Origin: Streptomyces lydicus
Lineage (GTDB): Bacteria > Actinomycetota > Actinomycetes > Streptomycetales > Streptomycetaceae
Direction of reading: 5' to 3'
Length of the DNA stretch: 64,000 nt
NCBI RefSeq assembly: GCF_000717345.1
Contig: NZ_JNZA01000029.1
Coordinates: forward strand, 1-64,000
In this document: in pieces, positions 25,131 to 33,591 of the stretch
Position numbering within the stretch: position 1 is the stretch's first letter
Layout of the letters: the number at the start of each line of letters is the position of its first letter
The notes under the pieces: model-generated
What the model was told of the DNA's origin: nothing
Databases searched by the model: none
What the model saw: only the letters and a program-made list of their open reading frames with translations
Position numbers and translations under genes: made by a program

Positions 25131-26276
25131 TCAGTTCTCGCCGAGCGCCACCAGTTCCGTGCCGGCCAGCAGGAAGGCCCCGACCCCGAAGTCGGCGGTG
25201 GAGTCCCGGGTGACCGGCTGGCTGGACTCCGGCCGGTCGCCGACATTCTGGACGTACCCGAGGAAGCCGTCGGGCTGCACGGCGGTGGTGACCATGGCGT
25301 TCCAGGCGCGGGCGGCCACCGGCCGGTAGGTGCCGCGCGGGACGAGGCCGGCGCGCAGTGCGTACGCCGTCCCGAAGGCGAAGAAGGCGGTGCCGCTGGT
25401 TTCCGGTCCCGGGAGGTGCGCGGGGTCGGCGAGGTTCACGTTCCAGAAACCGTCGGAACGCTGGACCGCGCGCAGTGCCGCCAACTCCCGTACGAGCGTG
25501 GCACGGTAGGCGCGGACCGGGGCGAAGCCGTCGGGGAGTACGGCGAGCACCTTGGCGTGGGCGGCGGCGACCCAGCCGTTGCCGCGCGACCACAGGACGG
25601 GTTTGCCGTTCGGGGAGGACATGCCGCCCGGCAGGAACCGCTTGTCGCGGTACCACAGGCCGCTGCCGGGGTCGTAGAGGCCGGGGCCGCCCTCCGCGCT
25701 CTTGGTGTGGGTGTAGAGCGCGTGCATCGCGTCCCAGTAGGCGGGGTCGTCGCGCAGCGCGCCGAGCCGGGCGAACGGTGGCATCGCCATGTGCAGCGCG
25801 TCGTCCCACCACCAGTCGTCGTGCTTCTCCGCCGAGGTGGCGACCATGCGGCGCACGGAGTCCTCGATGACGGCGATCTTGGCCGGGTCGGGTGCGGCGT
25901 CCAGTGCGTAGAGGTCGAGGTAGGTCTGCCCCGCGCAGTGGTCGTCGGCGTGCCGGGTGGTGACGCCGTTGTGCAGCCCGTAGGCGTGCCGCTCGGCCCA
26001 GTCGCGCGCGTAGGCCAGATAGCGGGGTTCACGGGTGAGGCGGTGCAGCGCCATCAGCCCGCTGAAGAAGGTGGCGCGGGCCCACTGGTTGTCACCGGGG
26101 TCGGTGTGCGCGCCGATCCAGTGGTCGGCGACCTTGCGCAGCACGGCGACGATCTCGGCGCGGGCCGGCAGCCGGTCCTGCGGCCGGGGGCCGGGTGCGG
26201 CGGCGGCCGGGCGGACGGACAGTGCGGTACCGGCCGTCAGCGCGGCGCCGGCGGTGAGGAATTTCCGGCGTTCCAT
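25131..26276 (-). CDS. Tat-exported GH105 unsaturated glucuronyl/rhamnogalacturonyl hydrolase
   Basis: 381 residues. The N-terminus MERRKFLTAGAAL is a twin-arginine signal ending near ARPAAAAPG-like residues 22-29. The body is a six-hairpin alpha/alpha barrel: WARATFFSGLMALHR, then WWWDDALHMAMPPFAR with the likely catalytic Asp158/159, and VLWSRGNGWVAAA. GH105 enzymes hydrate the double bond left by polysaccharide lyases on pectin or related uronates. It converges with the GH36 gene. Confidence 0.9.
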   Translation of the reverse strand: MERRKFLTAGAALTAGTALSVRPAAAAPGPRPQDRLPARAEIVAVLRKVADHWIGAHTDPGDNQWARATFFSGLMALHRLTREPRYLAYARDWAERHAYGLHNGVTTRHADDHCAGQTYLDLYALDAAPDPAKIAVIEDSVRRMVATSAEKHDDWWWDDALHMAMPPFARLGALRDDPAYWDAMHALYTHTKSAEGGPGLYDPGSGLWYRDKRFLPGGMSSPNGKPVLWSRGNGWVAAAHAKVLAVLPDGFAPVRAYRATLVRELAALRAVQRSDGFWNVNLADPAHLPGPETSGTAFFAFGTAYALRAGLVPRGTYRPVAARAWNAMVTTAVQPDGFLGYVQNVGDRPESSQPVTRDSTADFGVGAFLLAGTELVALGEN

Positions 26277-26841
26277 GAACCCACCTCTCCGGGAAGGACG
26301 GGAGGACGTGCCGTCACAGACAGTCCGTACGCATACATGAACCCCGTTCCTGCATGTGACGATGGCGGGGATATCGTGCCAGCCAATTCCCCTTTGCGGA
26401 AGGGCCTTTGAGGCCCCGGCCGGGCAGTCCGCCACGACGGCGCGTTGCCAACCGCACCTTTGTGGCATTACCTTCATCGGGTGACTACCGGGTCGGCCAT
26501 GGGCCATGAGCGAGTGAGGTTCCCGGTCACCACGTGACCGCGTGGCGGGCCACCAGAGCCCCGCCCCTCCGCTCTCCAGCTTCTTCACTGCGCGCTTTCT
26601 GCTGTGCGCGCTTCCTCGACACGCGCCTTCCGCGCTGTCGCACGCACGGGCCCTTCCGTCCCCGTGCGCTCCTTCCCCACACATCTCAGGCAGTCCGCAC
26701 CACGTCGATCGTGCCTCGGTCCGTGGTCGCTGCGCCCTGCCCGGCCAACGCTCCGCCAGGACGTCCGCCGGGCCGATTCGTCCTGCCCGCGCACCGTTCG
26801 CGGGCGCATCGACACTTCTCTCTCTGGAGTAACAACACCCC
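26277..26841. other. 565-base intergenic region with clustered palindromes
   Basis: No convincing gene is seen. It contains a small hairpin GGGCC-TTTGA-GGCCC (26402-26416), GGTCAC-CAC-GTGACC (26525-26539), GTGGC-GG-GCCAC (26542-26553) and GCGCGC-N10-GCGCGC (26590-26611), followed by a pyrimidine-rich stretch to about 26700. It must hold the promoters of both divergent genes. The palindromes are possible operator sites. It is also less G/C-biased than the coding DNA around it. Confidence 0.45.
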
Positions 26842-27681
26842 ATGCCGATGGACTTCAACCAGCAGGTCATCGAGGAATTCCGCGCCAACGGCGGGCGCGT
26901 GGGCGGCCCCTTCGAGGGCGGCCGGCTGCTTCTGCTCACCACCACCGGCGCCCGGTCCGGCGTACGGCACACCACCCCGCTCGGCTACCTTCCCGACGGC
27001 GGCGGACGCGTGCTGATCATCGCCTCCGCCGGGGGTTCCCCGCGCCACCCGGCCTGGTACCACAACCTGGTCGCCCACCCCCAGGTCACCGTCGAGGCCG
27101 GGGTCTTCACCTACGAGGCCCGGGCCGTCGTCCTGGAAGGCGCCGAACGCGACCGGGCCTTCGCCCGGGCGGCCGAGACCGACCCCGGCTGGTCCGCCTA
27201 CCAGTCCAAGGCGGGCCGGGTGCTGCCCGTCGTCGCCCTGGAGGAGATCCCCGGCGGGCCGCCGCAGATCTCCGCCGCCTCCCCGGGCGCGGCGCTCAAG
27301 GCGGTGCACGACGGTTTCCGCCGCGAACTCGCCCTGATCCGCGCGGAGATCGCCACCTCGGGCGCCGGGCTCGGCGCGCAGCTCCGGGTGAACTGCCTGA
27401 CCCTGTGCCAGGGCCTGCACAACCACCACACCGGCGAGGACCGCGGCATGTTCCCGATGCTCGGGCGGAATCACCCCGCCCTCGCCCCGGCGCTGGAGCG
27501 GATGCGCGAGGAGCACGAAAGGCTCGCGGCGCTGCTCGCCGAACTGCAGCAGGTCCTCGCCTCGGAAGGCACCGACCCCGCGGCACTGAGCGCCGAGGTC
27601 GACCGCCTCACCACCGCGGTGGAGGACCATCTGACGTACGAGGAGGAGGTGTTGATCCCGGTACTGGAAGCGCCCTGCTGA
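26842..27681 (+). CDS. F420-type (DUF385) reductase domain fused to a hemerythrin domain
   Basis: 279 residues. Residues 1-135 follow the deazaflavin-dependent nitroreductase/quinone reductase family (TTTGARSGVRHTTPLGYLP, SAGGSPRHPAWYHNL, QVTVEAG). Residues 148-277 are a hemerythrin/HHE helical bundle with di-iron ligand pattern: H in AVHDGF, H-x3-E type in LHNHHTGED, H in EEHERL and H-x4-E in EDHLTYEEE. The fusion suggests oxygen or nitric-oxide sensing or scavenging coupled to F420H2-dependent reduction. GGAG lies 12 bases before the ATG at 26842. Confidence 0.88.
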   Translation: MPMDFNQQVIEEFRANGGRVGGPFEGGRLLLLTTTGARSGVRHTTPLGYLPDGGGRVLIIASAGGSPRHPAWYHNLVAHPQVTVEAGVFTYEARAVVLEGAERDRAFARAAETDPGWSAYQSKAGRVLPVVALEEIPGGPPQISAASPGAALKAVHDGFRRELALIRAEIATSGAGLGAQLRVNCLTLCQGLHNHHTGEDRGMFPMLGRNHPALAPALERMREEHERLAALLAELQQVLASEGTDPAALSAEVDRLTTAVEDHLTYEEEVLIPVLEAPC

Positions 27682-27686
27682 GTTCG

Positions 27687-27705
27687 GGCCCGCGACGGGC
27701 GGGCC
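27687..27705. terminator. Hairpin between convergent stops
   Basis: GGCCCGC pairs perfectly with GCGGGCC around GACGG in the 33-base gap between the hemerythrin-fusion stop and the acyl-CoA ligase stop. Compact bidirectional terminator candidate. Confidence 0.5.
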
Positions 27706-27714
27706 GCGGACGGC

Positions 27715-29277
27715 TCAGATCGCGCCGTCGCGTCCCGCCCAGTACGGGTCCCGCAGCCGCCGCTTGAACAGCTTTCCCGACTCGTCGCGCGGGAGCTGCT
27801 GCTCGAACACCACGGCCCGGGGGACCTTGTAGCCGGCGAGCCGCTCGGCGACATGGGCCCGTACCGCCGCGGCGCCGAGGCGCACGCCGTCCTCGGTCTC
27901 CAGGTGCGCGGCGAGCACCTCGCCGAACTCCTCGTCGGGGATCCCGAACACCGCGGCGTCCCGCACCCCGTCGAGGGCCAGCAGCGCACCCTCGATCTCC
28001 GCGGGATAGATGTTGACGCCGCCGGAGATCACCATGTCGTGGCGGCGGTCGCTGAGGTAGAGGAAACCGTCCTCGTCTAGGTGGCCGATGTCGCCGATGG
28101 TGACGTACCCGGGCAGGCCCGGCGCCTCCATGGCGGCGCGCTTGTCCGGGTCGCCGAGGTAGGTGAACTGCGGCCATTCGTCGGCCGGTTTGAGGTAGAT
28201 GTCGCCGGTGGTCCCGGCGGGCAGCGGCCGCCCGTCGGGGCCGAGCACCGCGACGGCGCCGGTGCCGGAGGCCCGCCCGACGGTGCCGGGGTGGGCCAGC
28301 CACTCCGCGCTGTCGCACCACGTCACGGCGCCGGTCTCGCTGCCGCCGTAGTACTCCCGCAGGACCGGTCCCAGCCAGTCGATCATGGCGTGTTTGATGT
28401 GCGGCGGGCAGGGCGCCGCGGCGTGCACGACGGAGGTGAGCGACGACAGGTCGTAGCGCTCGCGCACGTCCTTGGGAAGCCGCAGCATCCGTACGAACAT
28501 CGTGGGCACCACCTGCACCTGCTCGATGCGGTGGCGCTCGATCAGCCGCAGGAACTCCTCGGCGTCGAAGCGCGGCATCAGGGTGATGTCCAGCCCCGCC
28601 GCGAGCGCGAGGACCGCGTGCTGGCTGGGCGAGGCGTGGTAGAGCGGCGCGGGGATCAGCGTACGGCCGCCGGGAGCCACCGCGAAGTACTCCAGGAACC
28701 GTTCCACGGCCGCCGCCAGCCGGTCCGCGGGGACCGGCTCGCGCAGGACTCCCTTGGGACGCCCGGTGGTTCCGGAGCTGTAGATGACGGTCGGCGGTCG
28801 CTCCGCGGCGGGCTGTGCCAACGGTTCCCGGCCCGCCAGCCAGTCGTCGAGCAGCGGATGGGCCCCGGTGGGCGGTGGCGCGGCGATGCCGCAGGCGGCC
28901 GCGAGGCCGGCCGGTACGGGGGCCTCGACGATCCCTACGCCCTCGGGGAGCACGGCACCGACCGCGTCGATCAGGTCGGTGTGCGCGAAGACCACCTTGC
29001 TGCCGCTGTCGGTGAGCACATGCCGCAACTCTTCGTGCTTGAAGTGCCAGTTGACGGGGACGGCGCAGGCGCCGAGCAGGGCCGCGCCGGCGGTGATCTC
29101 CAGGTGGGCGGGCTCGTTGCGCAGGACCACGGCGATCCGGTCGCCCGGTCCGACTCCCGCCGCCCGCAGGCCGGTGGCGATCCGTGCGGCCCGTTCGAGG
29201 AAGGCCGGATAGGTGCGCTCCTGGCCCGCGCAGCGGATGGCCGGGGCTCCGGCGTCGGACGGTACTACGGCTTCCAC
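27715..29277 (-). CDS. AMP-dependent acyl-CoA synthetase/ligase
   Basis: 520 residues of the ANL superfamily. The P-loop-like A3 motif is YSSGTTGRPKG. Later motifs are YYGGSETG (A5), TIGDIGHLDEDGFLYLSDR (A7/A8) and ISGGVNIYPAEIE, and the C-terminal catalytic Lys lies in DESGKLFKRRLR. It activates a carboxylic acid with ATP and loads CoA. Sequence style is that of medium or long chain fatty acid or aryl acid ligases. GTG at 29277 is preceded by GGGAGG six bases upstream, which decides this start over longer upstream openings. Confidence 0.9.
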   Translation of the reverse strand: MEAVVPSDAGAPAIRCAGQERTYPAFLERAARIATGLRAAGVGPGDRIAVVLRNEPAHLEITAGAALLGACAVPVNWHFKHEELRHVLTDSGSKVVFAHTDLIDAVGAVLPEGVGIVEAPVPAGLAAACGIAAPPPTGAHPLLDDWLAGREPLAQPAAERPPTVIYSSGTTGRPKGVLREPVPADRLAAAVERFLEYFAVAPGGRTLIPAPLYHASPSQHAVLALAAGLDITLMPRFDAEEFLRLIERHRIEQVQVVPTMFVRMLRLPKDVRERYDLSSLTSVVHAAAPCPPHIKHAMIDWLGPVLREYYGGSETGAVTWCDSAEWLAHPGTVGRASGTGAVAVLGPDGRPLPAGTTGDIYLKPADEWPQFTYLGDPDKRAAMEAPGLPGYVTIGDIGHLDEDGFLYLSDRRHDMVISGGVNIYPAEIEGALLALDGVRDAAVFGIPDEEFGEVLAAHLETEDGVRLGAAAVRAHVAERLAGYKVPRAVVFEQQLPRDESGKLFKRRLRDPYWAGRDGAI

Positions 29278-29600
29278 GGGTGCCTCCCAGGACTGCGACC
29301 GACGCCGCTCATTGAACCGGCTGCCCCGGCCGTTCGCCAGGGCGCGCCCACCGCCGGGCGGCGCGCCCCGGGAGCCCACCGTACGCATTCAGCCATCCGC
29401 CACCCTCGCCGCGATGAGGTCCGAGGTATCTGGCCTCATCACGCTCAGCTCCACCAAATTCCGGCTCATTTCAGGGAGTTGCTCCGATGTTTATTGCTCC
29501 CGGGGTCTTCCCGTCCGGGTGGCGGGCCTGCACCATGCGGGAGGCACACGAGGCACGCACCGGATCGACCGAGGTGACCGTACGACCCGAGGAGCGAGCG
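29278..29600. other. Divergent promoter region, acyl-CoA ligase / fucosidase
   Basis: 323 bases without a gene. The A/T-richer middle (about 29400-29500) holds the inverted repeat GATGAGG-N14-CCTCATC at 29413-29440. An in-frame ATG at 29487 for the fucosidase is rejected because the signal peptide begins at 29601. No clear -10/-35 pair could be fixed. Confidence 0.45.
29413..29440. promoter_or_regulatory. Inverted repeat upstream of the fucosidase
   Basis: GATGAGG (29413-29419) and CCTCATC (29434-29440) are perfect 7-base arms 14 bases apart, about 160 bases before the fucosidase start and 135 before the ligase start. It could be the operator for a sugar- or acid-responsive regulator. Confidence 0.35.
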
Positions 29601-31451
29601 ATGCACAGCCGCACGAGACCGTTCCGCATGCCGGTGTTTCTGGCCGCAGCGGTCGCCCTGCTGCTGGCCGCCGGCAGCCCGGTGGCCGCCGCGAGGCCCC
29701 CGGCGCCCGCCGCACAGCCCCCCGCGCGCACCGCCGCGGGACCCGGTACCAATCACGCGACCGACGACCCGTTCACCGCCGCGCGCACCTCGTGGTGGCG
29801 GCAGGACCGCTTCGGGATGTTCATCCACTTCGGCGCGTACTCGAATCTGGAGGGCGAGTACACCCGGCCGGACGGCACCGTCTGCCGCAACGCGGAGTGG
29901 ATCGAGCGCGAATGCGGGATCACCGAGGAGGAGTACGAGAAGCAGGCGGCGACCTTCAACCCGGCCGCCTTCGACGCCGAGGCGATCGTCAAGGCCGCCA
30001 AGGACGCCGGCCAGCGCTACCTCGTCATCACGGCCAAGCACCATGACGGCTATGCGATGTGGCCGACGAAGCAGAACACCTGGAACCTGCGCGACCACTC
30101 CGCCCTCGACCCGCACCGCGACCTCCTCGCCGAGCTGAAGAAGGCGGCCGACGCGGCCGGCATCAAGCTCGGCTTCTACTACTCGATCTGGGACTGGCAC
30201 GACCCGGACTTCGCCGACCCGGCGACCTTCCCGCGCTACAAGCAGCGGATGTACGGGCAGCTCAAGGAGCTGATCGACCACTACGACCCGGCGCTGCTGT
30301 GGTTCGACGGCGAGTGGGACGCGGACCGTCCGACCAACCGCTGGTCCCGCCAGGACGGCGCCGACCTCCAGGCGTATCTGCACGGCCTGAACCCCCGCCT
30401 GATCGTCAACAACCGCGTCGGCAAGCGCGAGGTGGTCGACGGCGACTTCGGCACGCCGGAGCAGGAGATCCCCGCGGAGCCGGTCGACGGCCAGCTGTGG
30501 GAGAGCTGCATGACGCTCAACGACCACTGGGGCTTCGCCCGGTACGACACCCACTGGAAGTCGCCCGCGACGGTGCTGCGCAACCTGCTGGACGTGGCGA
30601 GCCGCGGGGGCAATTACCTGCTCAACGTAGGCCCGGACAAGTACGGCCGCATCCCGCAGCCGTCCGTCGACCGGCTGCGCGAGACCGGCCGCTGGCTGGC
30701 CGCGCACGGCCAGGGGGACGCGGTCTACGGGGCCGGGTACACCGGGCTGGTCGCCGCTCCCTCCTGGGGCACGGTCTCCCGGCGCGGCAACGTGCTGTAC
30801 GCCGCCGTCACCTCCTGGCCGGCCACCGGCACGCCCCTCCACCTCACCGCCAGGGCGCCCTTCGACATCACCTCGGCCCGGGTGGCGGGCAGCTCCCAGC
30901 AGGTACGGGTGGCCCGGTCCGGCGACGGCTTCGACCTCACCCCGTCCGGTGCGGCCACCGGTCCGCTCGCGAGCGTCCTCCGCCTGACGATCGAGCCGCC
31001 TGCCACGGCCCCGGCCGGCGACGGCACCGGGCTGACCGCGCGCAGCTGGGCGAACGACTCCTTCAGCGGCCCGCCGGCGGCGGTCGTCGTCGACCCGACG
31101 GTGAACAAGTCGTACCGCTTCGACGGCTCACCGGACGCGAGGATCCCGGCCGATCACTTCAGCACCCGCTGGACCGGCTCCGTCCAGCCGCGCTTCGACG
31201 AGCCCTACACCTTCACCACCGTCTCCGACGACACCGTACGGCTCTGGATCGACGGCAGGCTCGTGATCGACAGCACCACGCCGCACGGCCCGAAGGTGGA
31301 CAAGGGCACCGTCGTCCTCAAGGCCGGCCACCGGCACCGCATCCGGATCGACTACACGGAGCGGACCGGCGAGGCGTACCTGAAGCTGCTGTGGTCCAGC
31401 CCGAGCCAGGCTCAGGAGATCGTTCCGCAGCGCCGGCTGCACGCCGACTGA
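29601..31451 (+). CDS. Secreted GH29 alpha-L-fucosidase with C-terminal PA14-like domain
   Basis: 616 residues with a Sec signal (MHSRTRPFRMPVF, hydrophobic stretch, VAAARPP). The GH29 barrel begins at WWRQDRFGMFIHFGAYS. The nucleophile is Asp236 in LWFDGEWD. Other blocks are ITAKHHDGYAMW and SRGGNYLLNVGPD. From about residue 485 to the end comes a PA14-like carbohydrate-binding domain (SVQPRFDEPYTFTTVSDD, then RLWIDGRLVID). It removes terminal fucose from extracellular glycans. GAGGAG is placed 7 bases before the ATG at 29601. Confidence 0.93.
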   Translation: MHSRTRPFRMPVFLAAAVALLLAAGSPVAAARPPAPAAQPPARTAAGPGTNHATDDPFTAARTSWWRQDRFGMFIHFGAYSNLEGEYTRPDGTVCRNAEWIERECGITEEEYEKQAATFNPAAFDAEAIVKAAKDAGQRYLVITAKHHDGYAMWPTKQNTWNLRDHSALDPHRDLLAELKKAADAAGIKLGFYYSIWDWHDPDFADPATFPRYKQRMYGQLKELIDHYDPALLWFDGEWDADRPTNRWSRQDGADLQAYLHGLNPRLIVNNRVGKREVVDGDFGTPEQEIPAEPVDGQLWESCMTLNDHWGFARYDTHWKSPATVLRNLLDVASRGGNYLLNVGPDKYGRIPQPSVDRLRETGRWLAAHGQGDAVYGAGYTGLVAAPSWGTVSRRGNVLYAAVTSWPATGTPLHLTARAPFDITSARVAGSSQQVRVARSGDGFDLTPSGAATGPLASVLRLTIEPPATAPAGDGTGLTARSWANDSFSGPPAAVVVDPTVNKSYRFDGSPDARIPADHFSTRWTGSVQPRFDEPYTFTTVSDDTVRLWIDGRLVIDSTTPHGPKVDKGTVVLKAGHRHRIRIDYTERTGEAYLKLLWSSPSQAQEIVPQRRLHAD

Positions 31452-31552
31452 GCCCGCGCGGAGGGTACCGGCCGGTGGGCGGGAGCGGGCGGGAAACTCC
31501 CGCCTCCCGGCTGGGCCGTTCGGGTCAGCGCCGGGGCGGCGGCCCGCGTCTG

Positions 31553-31610
31553 CTCGGGCGTCGGCCCTGACCCCTGGGGCGAACCTCCGGGGTCAGGGCC
31601 GGTGCCCGAG
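31553..31610. terminator. Large two-part terminator after the fucosidase
   Basis: An inner perfect 12-base stem (GGCCCTGACCCC at 31563-31574 with 31589-31600) sits inside an outer 7-base stem (CTCGGGC at 31553-31559 with GCCCGAG at 31604-31610). It is 100 bases past the fucosidase stop and only 13 bases past the stop of the small minus-strand ORF at 31623. That position implies it terminates both and supports that small ORF as a transcribed gene. Confidence 0.75.
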
Positions 31611-31622
31611 CACTGCGGCCGG

Positions 31623-31808
31623 TCAGTCGATGCCGCGGATGATGTACGGCTCGGCGGGATCGTCGTCGCAGCCGGCGAGCCGCACGGGCGCGCAGCGGTC
31701 CCAGACTTCGAGGTTGCGGACTTCCTTGATACGACCGGGTCGCTCGCCCTGCTTCAGACGGGGCTGCTTGTGTTGAGCATTGTGCAAAGCCACCACGCAC
31801 TCCTTCAT
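31623..31808 (-). CDS. Small protein of unknown function (61 codons or fewer)
   Basis: 61 residues from the ATG at 31808. AAGGAG inside its first codons lies 6 bases ahead of a GTG at 31793, so the real product may be 56 residues. It is basic in its first half (HKQPRLKQGERPGRIKEVR) and acidic near the end (CDDDPAEPYIIRGID), with two or three Cys depending on the start. Third codon positions turn strongly G/C in the second half, as in coding DNA. It ends 13 bases from a strong terminator. I do not recognise a family. Confidence 0.45.
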   Translation of the reverse strand: MKECVVALHNAQHKQPRLKQGERPGRIKEVRNLEVWDRCAPVRLAGCDDDPAEPYIIRGID

Positions 31809-31841
31809 CGAGGTATTGGTCCGACGCGGTGGCGCCTCGTT

Positions 31842-32060
31842 TCACAAACCGGGAGGTCGGCCAAGGTTTGTGGCGTTCCCGCGACGGGCCAATGGTGTTG
31901 GCGTCTCCCAGAAAGGTCGTCCGTCGCCCTTCAGGTTAACGACGCCGCTCACGCCGCGCTCGACGTTTTCCGGCGCAATGGGCGACTCGTCGCGAGGCGG
32001 GAATCGCCGCCCCGGATCTGACGGGGAAATCGGGTCCGGAATGTGAGGCACATCACTCAC
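31842..32060 (-). CDS. Small proline-rich ORF upstream of the 61-codon ORF
   Basis: 72 residues from a GTG at 32060, with GGAGAG 8 bases before it, ending 33 bases ahead of the next small ORF. The product is hydrophilic and Pro/Arg/Asp-rich (PHIPDPISPSDPGRRFPPRD), with no membrane segment. Codon use is less G/C-biased than in neighbouring genes, which may mean recent arrival or non-coding DNA. The spacing suggests the two small ORFs share a transcript. No recognised family. Confidence 0.3.
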   Translation of the reverse strand: MSDVPHIPDPISPSDPGRRFPPRDESPIAPENVERGVSGVVNLKGDGRPFWETPTPLARRGNATNLGRPPGL

Positions 32061-32166
32061 TCGAATGGCTCTCCGGTTGCTGCATCTGCCGCGATCCGTA
32101 CGCCGGCGGGTGACCGTGCGGAGCGAGTTTTCCCACTTGCGCGAAGGCAGTGCTACCCATGGGCGG

Positions 32167-33591
32167 GTGGCTTGGTTCTCGGATTCCGGTTACTGGCTCG
32201 GGCGGCTCGTCTTCCAGCGGATGCTGGCCGTCCTCTACGTGATCGCGTTCCTGGCGGCGGTGCGGCAGTTCCGGGCGCTCATCGGGGCGCGCGGCATACT
32301 GCCGGTGCCCGAGTTCGTGGCGCGGGTGCCCTTCCGCACGTCGCCCTCGGTCTTCCACTGGCGCTACTCGGACCGCTTCTTCGCCCTCTGGTCGTGGACC
32401 GGGGTGCTGCTGGCGGCGGCCGTCGCGGCGGGGGCGGCGGATGCCGTGCCGCTGTGGGCGTCGATGGTGATGTGGGCCGTGCTGTGGGTGCTGTACCTGT
32501 CCATCGTGAACGTCGGGCAGACCTGGTACAGCTTCGGCTGGGAATCGCTGCTGCTGGAGACCGGCTCGCTCGCGGTGTTCCTCGGCAACGCCGACACCGC
32601 TCCCCCGGTGCTGATCATGTGGCTGCTGCGCTGGGTGCTGTTCCGGGTGGAATTCGGCGCCGGACTGATCAAGATGCGGGGCGACCGCTGCTGGCGGGAC
32701 CTGACCTGCCTCTACTACCACCACGAGACCCAGCCGATGCCCAACGCCCTGAGCTGGTTCTTCCACCGTCTGCCGCGGCCGCTGCACAAGGCCGAGGTGG
32801 CCGCCAACCACCTCACCCAACTCGGCATCCCGGTAGTGCTGTTCACCCCGCAACCGGTCGCCGGGTGGGCGGCGGCCGCGATGATCGTCACCCAGCTGTG
32901 GCTGGTGCTCTCCGGCAACTTCGCCTGGCTGAACTGGCTGACCATCACGCTCGCCGCGTCGGCCGCCGCCCCGCTGTGGGCCGGGCCGTCCGCACCGCTC
33001 CCGGCGCCCCCGGTGTGGTTCGAGGTGCTCGCCCTGGTGGCCACGGCCGGGGTCGCGCTGCTCAGCTACCGGCCCGCGCGCAATCTGCTGGCCCGGCAGC
33101 AGATGATGAACACGTCCTACGAATCGCTGCACCTGGTCAACTCGTACGGGGCGTTCGGCACGATCACACGGGTGCGCCGGGAGATCGTCGTGGAGGGCAC
33201 GGCGGACGCGGTGACCGGGCCGGAGACGACCTGGCTGCCCTACGAGTTCCGCGGCAAGCCGGGCGACGTGCGGCGGCTGCCCCGCCAGTACGCGCCCTAC
33301 CATCTGCGGCTGGACTGGCTGATGTGGTTCGCGGCGCTGTCCCCGGCCTATGCGCGGTCGTGGTTCGTGCCGTTCGTGGCGCGGCTGCTGGAGAACGACC
33401 GGGACACCCTGCGGCTGCTGCGCACGAATCCGTTCCCCGAGGTGCCGCCGGCTCGCATCCGGGCCCGGGTCTTCCGTTACCGCTTCACGACCTGGCGGGA
33501 ACTGCGGGAGACCGGAGCGTGGTGGCACCGGACCGAGGAGCGGGAGTTTCTGCCGCCGGTCGCGCGGTCAGCTCTGCGCGGAACGCGATGA
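32167..33591 (+). CDS. Lipase-maturation-factor-like membrane protein
   Basis: 474 residues, about 6-8 membrane helices, with the LMF signature near the start (WLGRLVFQRMLAVLYVIAF) and the family-typical LLRWVLFRVEFGAGLIKMR, CWRDLTCLYYHHETQPMPN and NSYGAFGTITRVR. In animals LMF1 aids lipase folding in the ER. Bacterial homologues are common in actinomycetes and lack a known role. I chose the GTG at 32167, which begins the conserved N-terminus. An ATG at 32065 would add 34 residues. The 3' end overlaps the convergent TPR gene by 107 bases. Confidence 0.85.
   Translation: MAWFSDSGYWLGRLVFQRMLAVLYVIAFLAAVRQFRALIGARGILPVPEFVARVPFRTSPSVFHWRYSDRFFALWSWTGVLLAAAVAAGAADAVPLWASMVMWAVLWVLYLSIVNVGQTWYSFGWESLLLETGSLAVFLGNADTAPPVLIMWLLRWVLFRVEFGAGLIKMRGDRCWRDLTCLYYHHETQPMPNALSWFFHRLPRPLHKAEVAANHLTQLGIPVVLFTPQPVAGWAAAAMIVTQLWLVLSGNFAWLNWLTITLAASAAAPLWAGPSAPLPAPPVWFEVLALVATAGVALLSYRPARNLLARQQMMNTSYESLHLVNSYGAFGTITRVRREIVVEGTADAVTGPETTWLPYEFRGKPGDVRRLPRQYAPYHLRLDWLMWFAALSPAYARSWFVPFVARLLENDRDTLRLLRTNPFPEVPPARIRARVFRYRFTTWRELRETGAWWHRTEEREFLPPVARSALRGTR

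Noticed and set aside
26585..26815. 76-codon minus-strand frame in the long intergenic region
   Set aside because: Ser/Arg-rich, no ribosome-binding site, and it crosses the palindrome and promoter area of the hemerythrin-fusion gene.
29487..29600. Longer N-terminus for the fucosidase
   Set aside because: It would place 38 unrelated residues ahead of a normal signal peptide. GAGGAG just before 29601 decides the start.
31602..32021. 139-codon plus-strand frame over the two small ORFs
   Set aside because: It starts inside the fucosidase terminator hairpin, has no Shine-Dalgarno, and its product shows no domain. The minus-strand small ORFs fit the terminator position better.
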